Positions 47,232 through 58,440 are shown, counted from the first letter of the stretch. The stretch: DNA of 64,000 bases from Symbiodinium natans (GCA_905221605.1 CAJNDS010000543.1:52181-116180); one strand, 5' to 3'. Notes: a model not told the origin generated them from the sequence alone. A program made the numbers and translations.

Positions 47232-48666
47232 TCAGAGAGCCTCCAGCACAGCCATCTTGACCATGCGCTGGTTGCACTCACGGACCTGGCGCGCGGAGGG
47301 GAAAAAGTGCGAGCCGTCTAGAAAACCAACCCCAAACCCTACACTGCCTTAAACTGCCTTACACTGCCTTAAACTGCCTTAAACTGCCTTAAACTGCCTT
47401 AAACTGCCTTAAACCCTAAACCCTAAGCCCCAGACCCAAAACCTCGATTGGGAGATTCATGGGGCTGTCAGGCCAAAGACTTCTCTTCGGGCCTGAAGAT
47501 CAGATGCTTCCGAGCTGTGGCTTCCTATTAGGGTTTAGGGTTTCGGGTTTAGGGACCCTAGGAAAATAGAATTCTAGCTGTTTCTTCGGGATTATAATAC
47601 CCTAAAAATCTGAACAAAAAATATCCCCAAGTATCTCCAAGCTTCGAACTGGCGCATGCAAGGAGGTGTCGCATGCAAGGGTGTAGGGGTGACTACTGGG
47701 AGGTTCGTGGGTAGCTATAAGGCAGGGCCATAAGTGCCTCAAGTAAGGGAAAAAGCACAGTGGCCCCACTGAAATAACCCTACTTACAACTACTGTACCT
47801 CATGCACCTCCAAGTAAGTATGTTATTTGGGGTATTTAGGGCATTCCTATTTTTGGTTAAGGGTATTCAGGGTTTAGGGTTTATATATTCAGGGTTCAGG
47901 GTATATATATAGGGCTTAGGCCTATTTCGGGCTTCGGGCCCTCAGTAGAGATGAACGCAAAGTTCCCTTAATGACCCTGAGCCCTTTCCGATGGTGATTT
48001 TGCAGCCCCACCTGGGTGGAACCCTCCACAAGCTACAGTGTTTAGTATTCCCTACTTTGCTGACAGGGATAACCCTAAACCCTAAACCCTAAACCCTAAG
48101 ATTTCAAGAGGGAGCCCTTAGAATTCCCGGGTGTTTGGTTCACCTTTTGGTAGCGCTTCGGACCTGGGAGTTGAGGCAAACAGGGAGCCCTAAACCCGAA
48201 ACCTTCTAAACCCCACACCTTTCAAACCCTAAACCCCTAAACCCCTAAACCCCTAAACCCCAAACCCTAAACCCCTAAACCCTAAACCCTAGACCCTAGC
48301 CCTAAACCCTAAACCCCCAAAAAGGGTACCACAAAGTGGGAACTGAGGCCCGGGCGGCTTCGGTTGTCCTGCGAGTCTCGGCTCACAGTGTCACCAGTCT
48401 GATTTGGGTTTAGGGCTCAGGGCTCAGGGCTTAGGGTTTAGGGCTGAGGGTTTAAGGCTTAGGAATTAGGGTTTGGGGTTTAGGGTTCTAAGGGTTCAGG
48501 TTTTAGGGAAGCCGATGAAAGACATCTCAAGGCTCGGCCGCCCTGACCGTGGGGTTTAGGGAGTTTAGGGTTTAGGGTTTAGGGTTTAGGGTTTAGGGTT
48601 TAGGGTTTAGGGTTTAGGGCCCGCTCGCTCAAGTCTCCTGTCTATGAATCCGTCTTGCTCCGCCAT
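47232..48666 (-). CDS. gene D: small five-exon gene model, about 71 residues
   Basis: Exons 48666-48621, 48542-48513, 48381-48315, 47492-47474 and 47285-47232, phase-consistent. The ATG lies behind acceptor TTCGAAAGCAG and begins MAEQDGFIDRRLERAG. The final exon, after a strong pyrimidine tract (TTTTTCCCCTCC...CGCCAG), encodes VRECNQRMVKMAVLEAL then TGA. GC donors are needed after exons 1, 2 and 4. TTTAGGG arrays start introns 1 and 3. The first and last exons are the more convincing; the middle could be wired differently (exon 4 is also open to 47443 in another frame). Not recognised. Confidence 0.35.
47341..47411. repeat. TAAACTGCCT decamer array
   Basis: Seven tandem decamers (one reads TACACTGCCT) in the intron before the last exon of gene D, immediately next to CCCTAAA copies. 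Confidence 0.93.
47701..47814. mobile_element. hairpin family 3, diverged copy
   Basis: GGTTCGTGGGTAGCTATAAG...CTTACAACTACTGTACCTCATG; the same spacing with decayed arms. Confidence 0.55.
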
Positions 48667-49120
48667 CGTTGCTGCTTTCGAAGCACTCCTTGAACCCTGA
48701 ACCCTGAGCTGCTAAGCTTAGAAACCTTGGCTGACTTCTGAACCTCTCCTAAAAGTTCAACTTTTAGGCTCCTTATTGTAGTTTCTACAAAAACCCGAAA
48801 GGTTAAGGCCTAAGAGCCAGTCAGAAGAAAGCCAAGTAGCTACTTTCCCACCACAACCAGAAATCATGCAAGCATGCACCATGAACGGTTAAAGCCTTTT
48901 AACATCCCAAAGGACCAAAAACCTGACAAAAGGGCATTGGGTATCAAGGAAGAAGGTAACTTCCTAAGCTGACAAACTCTAGACTTGCACAGGCACCAAG
49001 CATTCGCCAGCCCAATGCAACAAGTGTCAAGTCGAGCGCTGGCATCCTGCCACCACATTCGCCGCACAAATCAACCCCCCGCAACCCTAAACCCTAAACC
49101 CTAAACCCTAAACCCTAAAC

Positions 49121-49203
49121 CTTTAGGCAAAACACGGCTGGTTGCGAAGTTTGCGGCACGCATGCAGCACCAACACTAGAGGACTCAACACTTTGGCACG
49201 GAG
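49121..49203 (-). CDS. exon-like island, 81-83 nt
   Basis: Acceptor ACCCCGCAG. Two readings compete: a terminal exon LRAKVLSPLVLVLHACRKLR...CFA ending in TAA at 49123, or an internal exon PCQSVESSSVGAACVPQTSQ... ending at AAG|GTTTAGGG (49121), which fits the phase left by the exon at 49314. Confidence 0.35.
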
Positions 49204-49265
49204 CTGCGGGGTCATGGTTTAGGGCTTAGGGTTTCGAAAAGTCGTGCCCCCCCCCCCCGCCCCGC

Positions 49266-49314
49266 CCGGGTCCGCCAAAGCTGCGCCAGCCGCCTCCTTT
49301 GCGCCTCGCAAAGC
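49266..49314 (-). CDS. exon-like island, 49 nt
   Basis: Strong acceptor CATTTTCCTGCAG and GC donor CCCGG|GCGGGG; open as ALRGAKEAAGAALADP. Exits in phase 1. Confidence 0.38.
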
Positions 49315-49892
49315 CTGCAGGAAAATGAAAGGGCTTGGGGCTAAGAGTTTCAACCCATTAAGCCCTCAACCCCTAAACCCTAAACCCTAAACCCTAACCC
49401 TAAACCCTAAACCCTAAACCCTAAACTCCTTCCTTTGGGGTCGATACGGTTTGGGGAGCTTGCCGGGGTTCCGTGCCTAGGGCTGATGAGGCTCAGAGTC
49501 GATCAGTGTTCTGCTGCATGGTTTCTGGGTGGCTGAGGGAGGTCGGGTTTGGGCCCCTAAACCCTCAACCCTAAACCCTAAACCCTAAACCCTAAACCAA
49601 GCATGTAAACTTCAGGTCCAGGGCGTAGGGGTTCTGCATCCACGAATCCCAACAATCCCCCTGCGGCGCGCCTACAGACAGACTCCTTCCTCTGAAAGGA
49701 GACCCCCAACCCAAAAGACCCCTAAGCCCTGAACTTCTTACCCTCAACCCTAGCCCCTTAGCCCTAAACCGTAAACCCCAAACCTAAAGCCCCCTAAGCA
49801 CTCTTAAGCACCTAAACCCTGAACATTGAACCTGATAAGCCACTAAACCCTGACGCCCTTAAGCCCTAAAGCCCCTGAAGCCCCCCCCCCCC

Positions 49893-50028
49893 CCCACACC
49901 CCAAGCCCCTCAAGCCCCTCAAGCCCCTCAAGCCCCTCAAGCCCCTCAAGCCCCTCAAGCCCCTCAAGCCCCTCAAGCCCCTCAGGCCCCTCAAGCCCCT
50001 GAAGCCCCTCAAGGCCCTCAAGCCCTTG
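49893..50028. repeat. AAGCCCCTC nonamer array
   Basis: About 14 tandem 9-mers following a C tract, leading into CCCTAAG/CCCTAAA repeats. Not coding. Confidence 0.93.
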
Positions 50029-50176
50029 AGCCCTAAACCCTAAACCCTAAACCCTAAGCCCTAAGCCCTAAGCTCTAAGCCCTAAGCCCTAAGCCCTAAG
50101 CCCTAAACCCTAAACCCTAAACCCTAAACCCGTCCCTGGAGCCTCGCATCCCCCAAACCGTTAGCAGAGTTGGCAC

Positions 50177-50212
50177 CTGCTCGCTTCGTGCGCTTTCTGT
50201 TGGAGGCCGGAC
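50177..50212 (-). CDS. exon-like island, 36 nt
   Basis: Acceptor GGTGTAAG, donor GAGCAG|GTGCCA; VRPPTESARSEQ in phase 0/0. CCCTAAA lies on the left, TTTAGGG on the right. Confidence 0.3.
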
Positions 50213-51084
50213 CTTACACCGCAAAGCCAGGTTTAGGGTTTAGGGTTTAGGCTTTAGGGTGTAGGGTTTAGAGTTTAGGGTTTAGGGTTTAGGAGCCCGT
50301 ACTTGAAACCGTAAACCTATCTCCCTACACCCTAATCCCCTACTCCCTTAAACCCTGAAGCCCTTAAACCCTGTATTCCCTTAGAAGGATCTTATGGTCC
50401 AAGGCAATGACATGAAACCCTGAACCCGAAACCCATCTCCACTACACCCCCCCAACCTCTCAACCCTGTTGTACCTTTGATAAAAGTGCCAAGACCCTCA
50501 TTTTCACCCTCTTGAGCATGCCTACCATCCGAACTCCTAACAAACACCCCTTGCAAACTCCAAGCCTTAAAGACAGCTAAGCTAAGCCTACGAAGCCCCA
50601 AACCCGAAATGAACCGCAGCTAAACCCTGAATCCTAGTGAAGCCTAAGCCGCCGAATGCTCTTTATAAGAACATGAAGGTTGAGGGTTTAGAATATACAT
50701 TCGTAATTAGTAAGAATAACAAGAATAGGAACAACTATAAGAACAATGAACGTGCGGGCTTCTAGGCTGAAGCACACAGAAGCGTAGGCCAAGTAGACCT
50801 GCAGCAAAGGCAACCGGAAAAGAATTCAAGACACCCGCACGATGACCAACGCCTGGCCCCCCACCCCCCCGAAAGCCAAGAGACCTTAAACCCACATACT
50901 GCAGAGGGGCATAAACTAAGAATGAAAGAGTACGGTTTTGGGTTATTCTAGTATACTCGTAATTTATATACAGGGTTTAGGGTCTAGGGACAAGGACCCT
51001 AAACCCTAAACCCTAAACCCTAAACCCTATAGACCCTAAACCCTAAACCCCTAAACCCTAAACCCCTTTTTTGCCAAATTGCAC

Positions 51085-51176
51085 CAACTGCGGACAAAGG
51101 CGCGCCCACCAGGCCCACAAGGCTCGCCGCGCGCGGCCTGCCGATGCGCGGCGGCGTCCGGCAGCAAAGGCGCCAC
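51085..51176 (-). CDS. exon-like island, 92 nt
   Basis: Acceptor CCTTCCTCCAAG, donor AGTTG|GTGCAA; open as VAPLLPDAAAHRQAARGEPC then GPGGRAFVRS. GC-rich and sharply delimited by a CCCTAAA array (left) and TTTAGGG copies (right). Confidence 0.4.
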
Positions 51177-51229
51177 CTTGGAGGAAGGGTCTGTTTAGGG
51201 TTTAGGGTTTCGGGTTTAGGGTTTAGGAT

Positions 51230-51326
51230 TTAGGTGCATGTACCCATATAGTACATACTTGGGCGTCAACGGGGTTCCTATACAGTAGCTTCAGAGCCCA
51301 AGTATGTACTACATGGGTACATGGAA
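51230..51326. mobile_element. hairpin family 2 copy
   Basis: GTGCATGTACCCATATAGTACATACTTGGGC mirrored by GCCCAAGTATGTACTACATGGGTACATGG; arms of about 30 bp. Confidence 0.88.
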
Positions 51327-51484
51327 ATTTTAGGGACTGAATCATATTAAATGTTATTAGTATCTTTATTCGGAAAGTAGTAGCCTGTACGAGTGTGTCG
51401 TAAGAAAGGGAGGTCGCCCCTGCTCACAGCTCCAAACTATGGAGTATCTGTACCGTGTCTTCTGAAAAAAGTCCAGGTTCACTG

Positions 51485-51592
51485 TCCCTAAGGGTCCATG
51501 TACCCACATAATATACATGTCGGCCCTAAAGCTACTGCATAGGAACCCCGTTAAGGCCCAAGTATATACTACATGGGTACATGCACCCTCTG
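51485..51592. mobile_element. hairpin family 2 copy, inverted relative to the previous one
   Basis: CCCTAAGGGTCCATGTACCCACATA...TATATACTACATGGGTACATGCACCCT. The inner block is the reverse complement of that in 51230-51326. Confidence 0.88.
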
Positions 51593-51738
51593 GGTACCGG
51601 TGCGACCCTAAACCCTTAACCCTAAACCCTAGACCCTAGACCCTAGACCCTAAACCCTAAACCCTAAACCCTAAACCCATATAGTTACATGCACCCTGTG
51701 GGTTTTCAACAGTCCGGCTGCGGCCGGGGTGCGCTTAC

Positions 51739-51768
51739 CAGCACCTCTGGCGGCTCGGTCGCGCCAAC
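51739..51768 (-). CDS. exon-like island, 30 nt
   Basis: Pyrimidine-rich run up to CTCACGAG as acceptor and near-consensus donor GTGCTG|GTAAGC; VGATEPPEVL. Confidence 0.35.
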
Positions 51769-51882
51769 CTCGTGAGCACGAAAGCGAAAAGGCAGGGAGG
51801 ACCACTGCTTAGGGGGCTTGGAGGGTTTAGGGTTTAGGGTTTAGGGTTGAGGGTTGAGGGTTTAGGGTTCAGGGTTTAGGGT

Positions 51883-51914
<32 letters not shown>

Positions 51915-52309
51915 GGTACAGGAGCCCTGAACCTCAAACCCAAAGAACTTGACGAGGAACCATGGGGCTGGCAAAGACTTGTAAAGGCACCTTCTTCTAC
52001 GCTCCGTTCTTGGGGTCCTTCTCTGTACCACAGACCCTTATAGAGTTGAGCCTAACCCTAAACCCCCAAACCCTAAGCAGATATCAGCAGCTTTAGAGGT
52101 TACAGCAGGGACCTCAGGAATGGCCTCCTGCATCTGCATCCTGAAAAACCGATCCCCTCTAACTCCGTACTCAGGCCACCACTATGACATTCAAAACTTT
52201 CAGAGTGCCGAGAGTGCACTTTTTGCTCTTTGAAGGTTCCTAAACCCTAAACCCCAAACCCTGACCCCTAAACCCTAAACCCCAGACCGTAAACCCCACG
52301 GTCAGGGAC

Positions 52310-52491
52310 CCAATACTAACTGTACATTCTTATAACCCAATTTAACCATATTAGGGTTTGGGGTTTAGGGTTTAGGGTTATTATCCCCATACTAACTGTA
52401 CGTATAACCATATTGTGGCACTTAAGGGGCTCATAAGTGGGGTATCAGTGCAGTTACTAGTTGGTTAATTAGTACCATGAACCTCCAAGAA
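52310..52491. mobile_element. hairpin family 4, compound copy split by a telomere-type array
   Basis: A left-end copy (ATACTAACTGTACATTCTTATAACCC...ACCATATTAGGG) runs into TTTAGGG repeats, then a second left end (ATACTAACTGTACGTATAACC) with the full right half follows. Confidence 0.8.
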
Positions 52492-52565
52492 GACATTGAG
52501 GTCAGCTTCCAGACGCTGAAGCGTGCGCCGCTTCCCCGAAAAACCGAAGCCCACAACACCGCGCG
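52476..52565 (-). CDS. exon-like island, 90 nt, abutting a hairpin element
   Basis: Acceptor AAAGGTGAGCAG; open as RAVLWASVFRGSGARFSVWK. The proposed donor ATG|GTACTAATT is the terminal inverted repeat of the hairpin element at 52310-52491, so the intron may have been created by that element. Confidence 0.35.
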
Positions 52566-52621
52566 CTGCTCACCTTTAGGGTTTAGGGTTTAGGGTTTGG
52601 GGTTTAGGGTTTAGGGTTTAG

Positions 52622-52738
52622 GGTTAGGGTTTCGGGTTTCGGGTTTCGGGTTTCGGGTTTCGGGTTTCGGGTTTCGGGTTTCGGGTTTCGGGTTTCGGGT
52701 TTCGGGTTTCGGGTTTCGGGTTTCGGGTTTCGGGTTTA
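52622..52738. repeat. TTTCGGG variant array
   Basis: About 16 consecutive copies of TTTCGGG bounded by ordinary TTTAGGG: a homogenised single-base variant, so the array grew by local amplification and not only by telomerase-type synthesis. Confidence 0.95.
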
Positions 52739-52995
52739 GGTTTGGGGGTTTTAGGGCTTAGGCTTTTGGAGTGCTGGCTCTAGCAGAGGCAGACGCGATT
52801 GCCGCATAGACCTAAACCCTAAACCCTAAACCCTAAACCCTAAACCCTAAACCCTAAACCCTAAACCCTGCAACCCTCTAACCCGACAAACCCTGTAACC
52901 TAAAACCCTAATCCCCCAACTCTACAATCCTAAGCCCACCCAAACCCTAAACCCTAGAACCCTAAATCCCAAACCCTACACCCTAAACCCGAAAC

Positions 52996-53043
52996 CCCAG
53001 CGGTGGTTGCACAATCTCGGCCGCGGACGTAGCAGCACCGTCC
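52996..53043 (-). CDS. exon-like island, 48 nt
   Basis: Acceptor GCTGACTGAG, donor CTGGG|GTTTCGGG; DGAATSAAEIVQPPL in phase 2/2. Confidence 0.33.
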
Positions 53044-53450
53044 CTCAGTCAGCTTCTTCGGGTTTGTTTAACCCTAAGCCTGAAGCCCTAAGCCCGACGC
53101 CCTAAGCCCGAAGCCCTACGCCTAAAGCCCAAACCCCTAAATCCCTAAGCCGCAAACCCCAAACCCCAAACCCTAAACCCTAAGCCCTAAGCCCTGAACC
53201 CTGAACCCTCAGCCATAAGCCCTAAGCCCTAAACCCTAACCCGAGACCTAAACCCTCTAGGGTTTCGGGCTTGGGGTTTGGGATGTCCAGGGGCCTTAGC
53301 TCGGAAAAGCTCCCGCCTCTCCATTTTGAGGGCCCTTGTGGGGCTTTGGGACCCGGGGACTTCTTGCGAGTTCTTAAATTGGGAACATGTGGAAAGTAGG
53401 TTTTAGAGTTTAGGGTTTCTGGCAATGATGCATGAGTCCTGCGGACGCAC

Positions 53451-53674
53451 GACAGAGTCAGAAAATGCCGTGGCGCCGGGCGAGATGTTTCCTCCGTCGC
53501 CTTCTCCACTTGCAGTTCAACCGCTATGCTGGGGGTCTTGCCAGACAGCGCTCGGCGTATGCGGTGCGACTTGAGTAGCCCCTGTGCTTGCTCGTCGGTG
53601 ATGTCCTGCCTGGCGCCCAGCGCCAGGGCATCGCCCTTCTTGCTGCCCGGCTCCCAGAGGAAGGTGAAGAGCAT
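53451..53674 (-). CDS. large exon, about 200-224 nt, possibly first exon
   Basis: Open with strongly GC-rich third positions: ATG at 53674 (MLFTFLWEPGSKKGDALALG), then RQDITDEQAQGLLKSHRIRR and VELQVEKATEETSRPAPRHF. The donor is probably CTGTC|GTGCGT at 53451. A CCCTAAA array lies directly upstream, so it may instead be internal, starting after CTCTGGGAG at 53650. A charged, helix-prone sequence; not recognised. Confidence 0.5.
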
Positions 53675-53875
53675 GGCAGGGTTTAGGGTTTAGGGTTTAG
53701 GGTTTAGGGTTTAGGGTTTAGGGTCTAGGGTCTAGGGTCTGGGGTCTAGGGTCTAGGGTTTAGAGTTTAGGGCTTAAAGGTCGCAAACCTGAATCCGACT
53801 GAAGGCTTTCGTGGAATGAGGACAGCCATCCATGGTTCGAAGGCCCTTGGCTCTCAGAAGGAAAGAGAAAAACCC

Positions 53876-53988
53876 TACTTTGGAGTAGACCCCAAACAGA
53901 AGTTGAGACAAGAATCCCTATGTTGCCCTTCTAAGGAATAATGTTGTTCGTACTTTTGGGTGGTTCGTAAGCAAATAGTAGCTTATAC
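53876..53988. mobile_element. hairpin family 5-like copy with direct repeat of its flank
   Basis: CCTACTTTGGAGTAGACCC occurs at 53875 and again at 53988, and the interval ends with GGTTCGTAAGCAAATAGTAG. The repeated flank suggests duplication around an insertion. Confidence 0.6.
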
Positions 53989-54479
53989 CTACTTTGGAGT
54001 AGACCCTGGAAAGAAAGCATATACTTTTCAGGTATATGTAGCAATAATAGGAACCCAAACCCAAAACAGTATTCAAGTATACTACTCCAAAACCCAGAAA
54101 GGGCCCCGACTGACCAGCATCACGACACTGCGGCCACTGTGCACAGATATCAAAACAGTCCTCGCCTCAAGTCCGAAGCCACCCGCCAAATCGCAATGGC
54201 ATGCTAGTTGAGTCCGGATGCCGAATTTCAAAATTCCTAACATTGAACCCCCTGACACCCAAGCGGGGACGCTTCCTAAGTAAGATCCTCTTAAACCCAA
54301 TAAACGGCCCTTCCAAACTAGACCCTCCCAAGCCCGATAAGGAACCCCAAGCCCTAAAGCCTAAACCATCAAACCCTAAACCCCAAACCCTAAGTCCTAA
54401 GCCCGCAACCCTAAACCCTAAACCCTAAACCCTAAATCCTAAACCCTAAACCAAAAACCCAAACCAAATGATCCAAGGC

Positions 54480-54531
54480 CTGGGCCCAAGTTGCTTCGCG
54501 TGCTGGCACTGAGCAGGCGCAGGCTCAGCAG
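54480..54531 (-). CDS. exon-like island, 52 nt
   Basis: Strong acceptor CCCTCTGCCTGCAG, GC donor CCCAG|GCCTTG; LLSLRLLSASTRSNLGP. CCCTAAA on the left, TTAGGG copies on the right. Confidence 0.4.
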
Positions 54532-54787
54532 CTGCAGGCAGAGGGCTTAGGGCTTGTGGGGGGGCTTGGTTTAGGAACCCTAAGCCCTAAACCCTAAAGG
54601 GTTTTAGGGCTTAAGGGTTTGGGGTTTAGGGGCTTGGGGGTTTCAGGGCTTAGGGCGTGGGTTTTGGGGCTTAGGGTTTGGGGGTTTCGGACCTCTTCCA
54701 GGGCTTGAAGAGGTCCCCATTTTAGCACAGGTGAGGACATGCTAGGACCATCTGTGAGGCCTGAGACCTCTGAAACCTCTCACTCTC

Positions 54788-54903
54788 ATTATAGGGTTCT
54801 TCCGGGAGGGTTCAAGGGGTATGTAACCCAAGGTGTCCCTAATGCTCTCCACTACTCCCTAAGTTCCCGAGGTCCATGAACTCCCTCCCGGAAGGACCCT
54901 GTA
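54788..54903. mobile_element. hairpin element, TTCCGGGAGGG ends
   Basis: Inverted arms AGGGTTCTTCCGGGAGGG / CCCTCCCGGAAGGACCCT; single copy in the window. Confidence 0.8.
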
Positions 54904-55373
54904 AACACCTGAAACCTCACACTCTCAAAGCCGAAGCCTAGGGTTTAGGGTTTAGGGTTTAGCGTTTAGGGTTTAGGTTTAGGGCCAAGTTTAGGGCTTA
55001 GGGCTTAGGGTTTAGGGTTTACAGCCCTACCTCCGAAGCCCTGCAACCGCTCAGGGCACCAAAGACACGAAAAAGCAAACCCCCCCAAATACTCCTACAG
55101 CCCCATAACACCCGCCCCCAAACAAGAAGAAAAAAAACTGAATCACGGCACCCCTCGTCGGGGTTTCGTGACTGGATAATGAAACCTTGAACCAAAAAAC
55201 GGGAAAGGGCACCACTGGGCTATCAAGACTCTCTAAACCCCAAAACCTAAACCGCCTAAACCCTACACCCTAAACCCTACACCCCAAATCCTAAACCCTA
55301 AACCCTAAACCCTAAACCCTAAACCTTAAACCCTAAACCCCAAACCCTAAGCCCTAAACCCACACTGGGCTAC

Positions 55374-55432
55374 CCAAGACTCTCCAACAAAGCAGAGGGA
55401 CCTCGGTGGAGGCCTTGGCGCGCTCGGCGAGC
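55374..55432 (-). CDS. exon-like island, 59 nt
   Basis: Acceptor TTTTCTGCCGCCCAG, donor CTTGG|GTAGCC; LAERAKASTEVPLLCWRVL. Flanked by a CCCTAAA array on the left and TTTAGGG on the right. Confidence 0.4.
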
Positions 55433-55807
55433 CTGGGCGGCAGAAAACCCCACAGTCTCAAGGGTTTAAGGTTTAGGGTTTAGGGTTTGGGGTTTAGGGT
55501 TTGGGGTTTAGGGTGTGAGGTTTTTGGGTGCCGGGCTGAGGTGGAAAGAAAGGAGTGGCGTCTTGGGTTTCATGGGGTTTACCAGGGAACCAACCCCCTC
55601 ATAAGAGCTTAGGGTTTTTAGGTTTTGGGGTTTAGGGTGTCAGGGTTTACGGGTTGATAGAGAGTAGTGGCACTACTGGGCACCCTCCTTGTGCAGTCGA
55701 TGACGACGTCTCCAAATTATGGCTCCAAATTCAACACGGGGACCACCCTAAACCCTAAACCCTAAAGCGTGGGTCTCAGGTTGGGAGCTTCAGGTGCAGG
55801 GTCTATA

Positions 55808-55922
55808 GTAGAAGCCAAAAAATTGGAAACTCAATAGCTTCAATCCCTAAGAGTAAAGCATAGGGAATCCCGGCACTATTTGTCCTTAAAAAGGTTTCCA
55901 ACTTTTTGGGGATTAACTGTAG
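55808..55922. mobile_element. hairpin element, AAAAAATTGGAAAC ends
   Basis: Inverted arms CAAAAAATTGGAAACTC and GTTTCCAACTTTTTGG; low-GC centre. Confidence 0.75.
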
Positions 55923-56606
55923 GGCTTGGGGAGTTTAGGGCCTTCGGGTTCCGGATACGTACAAGTGCGAGATTGCAACCTGCCTTCTGGCTGCTGCCAA
56001 CTATGGCACCCTAAACCCTTGGATCAGACCCTCTGATCAAACCCTTAGCTCCAGGGATCTCGTATGGTCTCATGCGCTCGCCTGAACACATCGTTCTGCC
56101 CCCGGCACTGGGGCAGGTCTTTTTTGGGGATCCTTCTCAACAAGGGATTCCCACCCGCGCGGTTCCCTGAACAAAAGCTCCGAGAACCCAGGAACTCCTC
56201 TCAACTCTGTCCCCTTGCACCAATGCCGACTTCTGGCTATGAGAGGCCGTCGACTCATTCCACAATGCTAGCGCCCCTATAATTACACTACTTCATCATG
56301 ACATGACCAACCGTTCGTAGAACTGCCCCTGTGAAAGCCATGACTTTTCATGGTCCCCTGCAAATAAAGACTAACGAACAGAAAAGCAGGAGAAACTCTA
56401 GACCCTCAGAAACAACGACGTCTGGAGCCGGAACCCTAAACCTAAACCCCCCCCCCGGCCCCAACAAAACCCTACACCCTAGACCCTGAAGCCGAAGCCT
56501 GAAGCCAAAACCCTAAACCCTAAACCCTAAACCCTAAACCCTAAACCCCAAACCCTAAACCCTAAACCCCAACCCCCCCCCCTCCCCACCCCTCAAGAAC
56601 AAGCAC

Positions 56607-56651
56607 CTGGACGATGCATCCGCCGCCGATCGAAGCGCCAGTCGCTCCGAG
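56607..56651 (-). CDS. exon-like island, 45 nt
   Basis: Acceptor CCCGTCACAG, donor GTCCAG|GTGCTT; LGATGASIGGGCIVQ, phase 0/0. Confidence 0.38.
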
Positions 56652-57771
56652 CTGTGACGGGCCCTCAGATCTTTACACTTTGGGGTTTGGGGTTTGGGGT
56701 TCAGGGTTTAGGGTTTAGGGTTTAGGGTTTAGGGTTAGGGTTTAGGGTTTGTGTTTGTGCTTTTGTTTGTGTGTGTGGCGCGATTAGGGTTTAGATTTCA
56801 GGGTGTGCAGCCGTGCGCAGAACCCCTCACAGTCGGTGCAACACGAGAAAAAACTCCGCCCTGAAAGCCCCCAAACCCAGACCTTTAGACGTTGCAATGT
56901 ACCTGAAAAATCCAACCCTAAACCCTCAACCCTAAACCCTTAAACCTGTAAGCCCCAAAACCCCAAAAGCCCTCTCTCCCCAAGCCACACCTCAAGCCGC
57001 GAGCTCCTAAATCCAAAACGACCCCTCCGCTCCACAGCAATCCTACAAGTCCCGAAAGTCCTAAAGAGGAACGTGTCTGAAAAGAATTGTGTGGAGTATG
57101 TTGCCGCATTTAGTAGGGTAAGGGGCTACTCTTACTTGGTACACCCCTAAACCCTAAACCCTAAACCCTAAACCCTAAACCCTAAACCCTAAACCCTACA
57201 CCCTAAACCCTGAAGGCATGGCAAACGAGTCTCTTGGCACACTTGTCGGCCTCTTCACGCCAGAGTCCTCAGGAGAACTAGGATGGCCCATAAAAACCCT
57301 CTGAAAAATATTCCTGAAACGTGATCCTCTTAAACCCAATAAGGGAAAAAGGAAATGTCCCAAGAGCCTACCTAGAGAAAGTGGTAATGTTGAATCGGCA
57401 CAAGTTCCCAAGTACCCAGCTTAACACTTAACAAGTACCGGGTTTGTTTGGCGCTTAGAAGCGCTTGGGCTTGTGGCTTGAGATTGTGGGTACGGGATGC
57501 TAGTTCTGGCACTCAGCTGCTTATCAGCTATGGCGACTGCTAGGTCTAAACCCTACAACCCTGAACCTTAATGGCAAGCAACATCACCTCTCACGGCAGT
57601 CCAAAAAGCGGAGGCTGATCCCTACTACCGTTCGCGAACTTTCACTGCGCCTGAATTCGTTCCCAAACTTCCACAACCTGAAAACAAGACGACCGGGGTT
57701 TGGCTGCAGGATTTAGGCTGTTCCTATCGTGGAGCAAGAAACGCCATAGGGTTTAGGGCTTAGGTTTTAGG

Positions 57772-57872
57772 GTTTACCTGGGACCCTATTTTACCTACAG
57801 TTTAGTAGTAAGTACCCCCTACTCAGTAGGCATAACCCTGAAAACTGTAGATAAATAGGGTCCTAGGTAACC
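57772..57872. mobile_element. hairpin element, near-perfect palindrome
   Basis: ACCTGGGACCCTATTTTACCTACAGTTT is mirrored by AAACTGTAGATAAATAGGGTCCTAGGT; arms of about 28 bp around a 45-bp centre. Confidence 0.85.
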
Positions 57873-58195
57873 CTAAACCCTAAAACCTAAACCCTAAAGG
57901 GTTTAAGGCTTCAGGGGCTCTGGGGCTCTAAGTTCCATAGCCCCGGGAGTCGCTATCCTCACGCCCTCTGCCAAGGGGCGCAAAAAATGGCCCAGAAGTT
58001 GTTCCTCGCGCAACGTTTAGGGTTTAGGGTTTAGGGTTTAGGGTTTAGGGTTTAGGGTTTAGGACCCTATGCCCCAAGCCCAAAACACCCTGCCTGGCTC
58101 CCAGGAGCCCGCAGGCTACAAGAAATTCGCTCCCTCGAAATGTGACAGCCAACCCCAAACCCTGGGCCCCCGGCCTCACACTGCTCCCTTGTACT

Positions 58196-58342
58196 ACTAT
58201 GTTGTTCATAGAACCTCGAAAAATAGAGGATAGTAATCCCTGTCTTACCCTTATAATCCTTATAAGGAGGAAGCCTCTTTCTTCTAGAAGTTCCTGAGGC
58301 AAATAGTGTAGAGTTTTGGGGGCGGTTCTTAAGCAAACTAAA
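58196..58342. mobile_element. hairpin family 5 copy
   Basis: AATAGAGGATAGTAATCCCTGTC...TTTTGGGGGCGGTTCTTAAGCAAAC. Confidence 0.65.
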
Positions 58343-58440
58343 CCCTAAACCCTAAGCCCTAAACCCAATAAACCCAATAAACCCTAAACCCTAAACCCTA
58401 AAATAGGGGCACGCAAGCATGATAGCACTGTGGCTCGCAC

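Noticed and set aside
49893-50028. CRISPR-like regular spacing
   Set aside because: A simple 9-bp tandem repeat without spacers, in a eukaryotic context.
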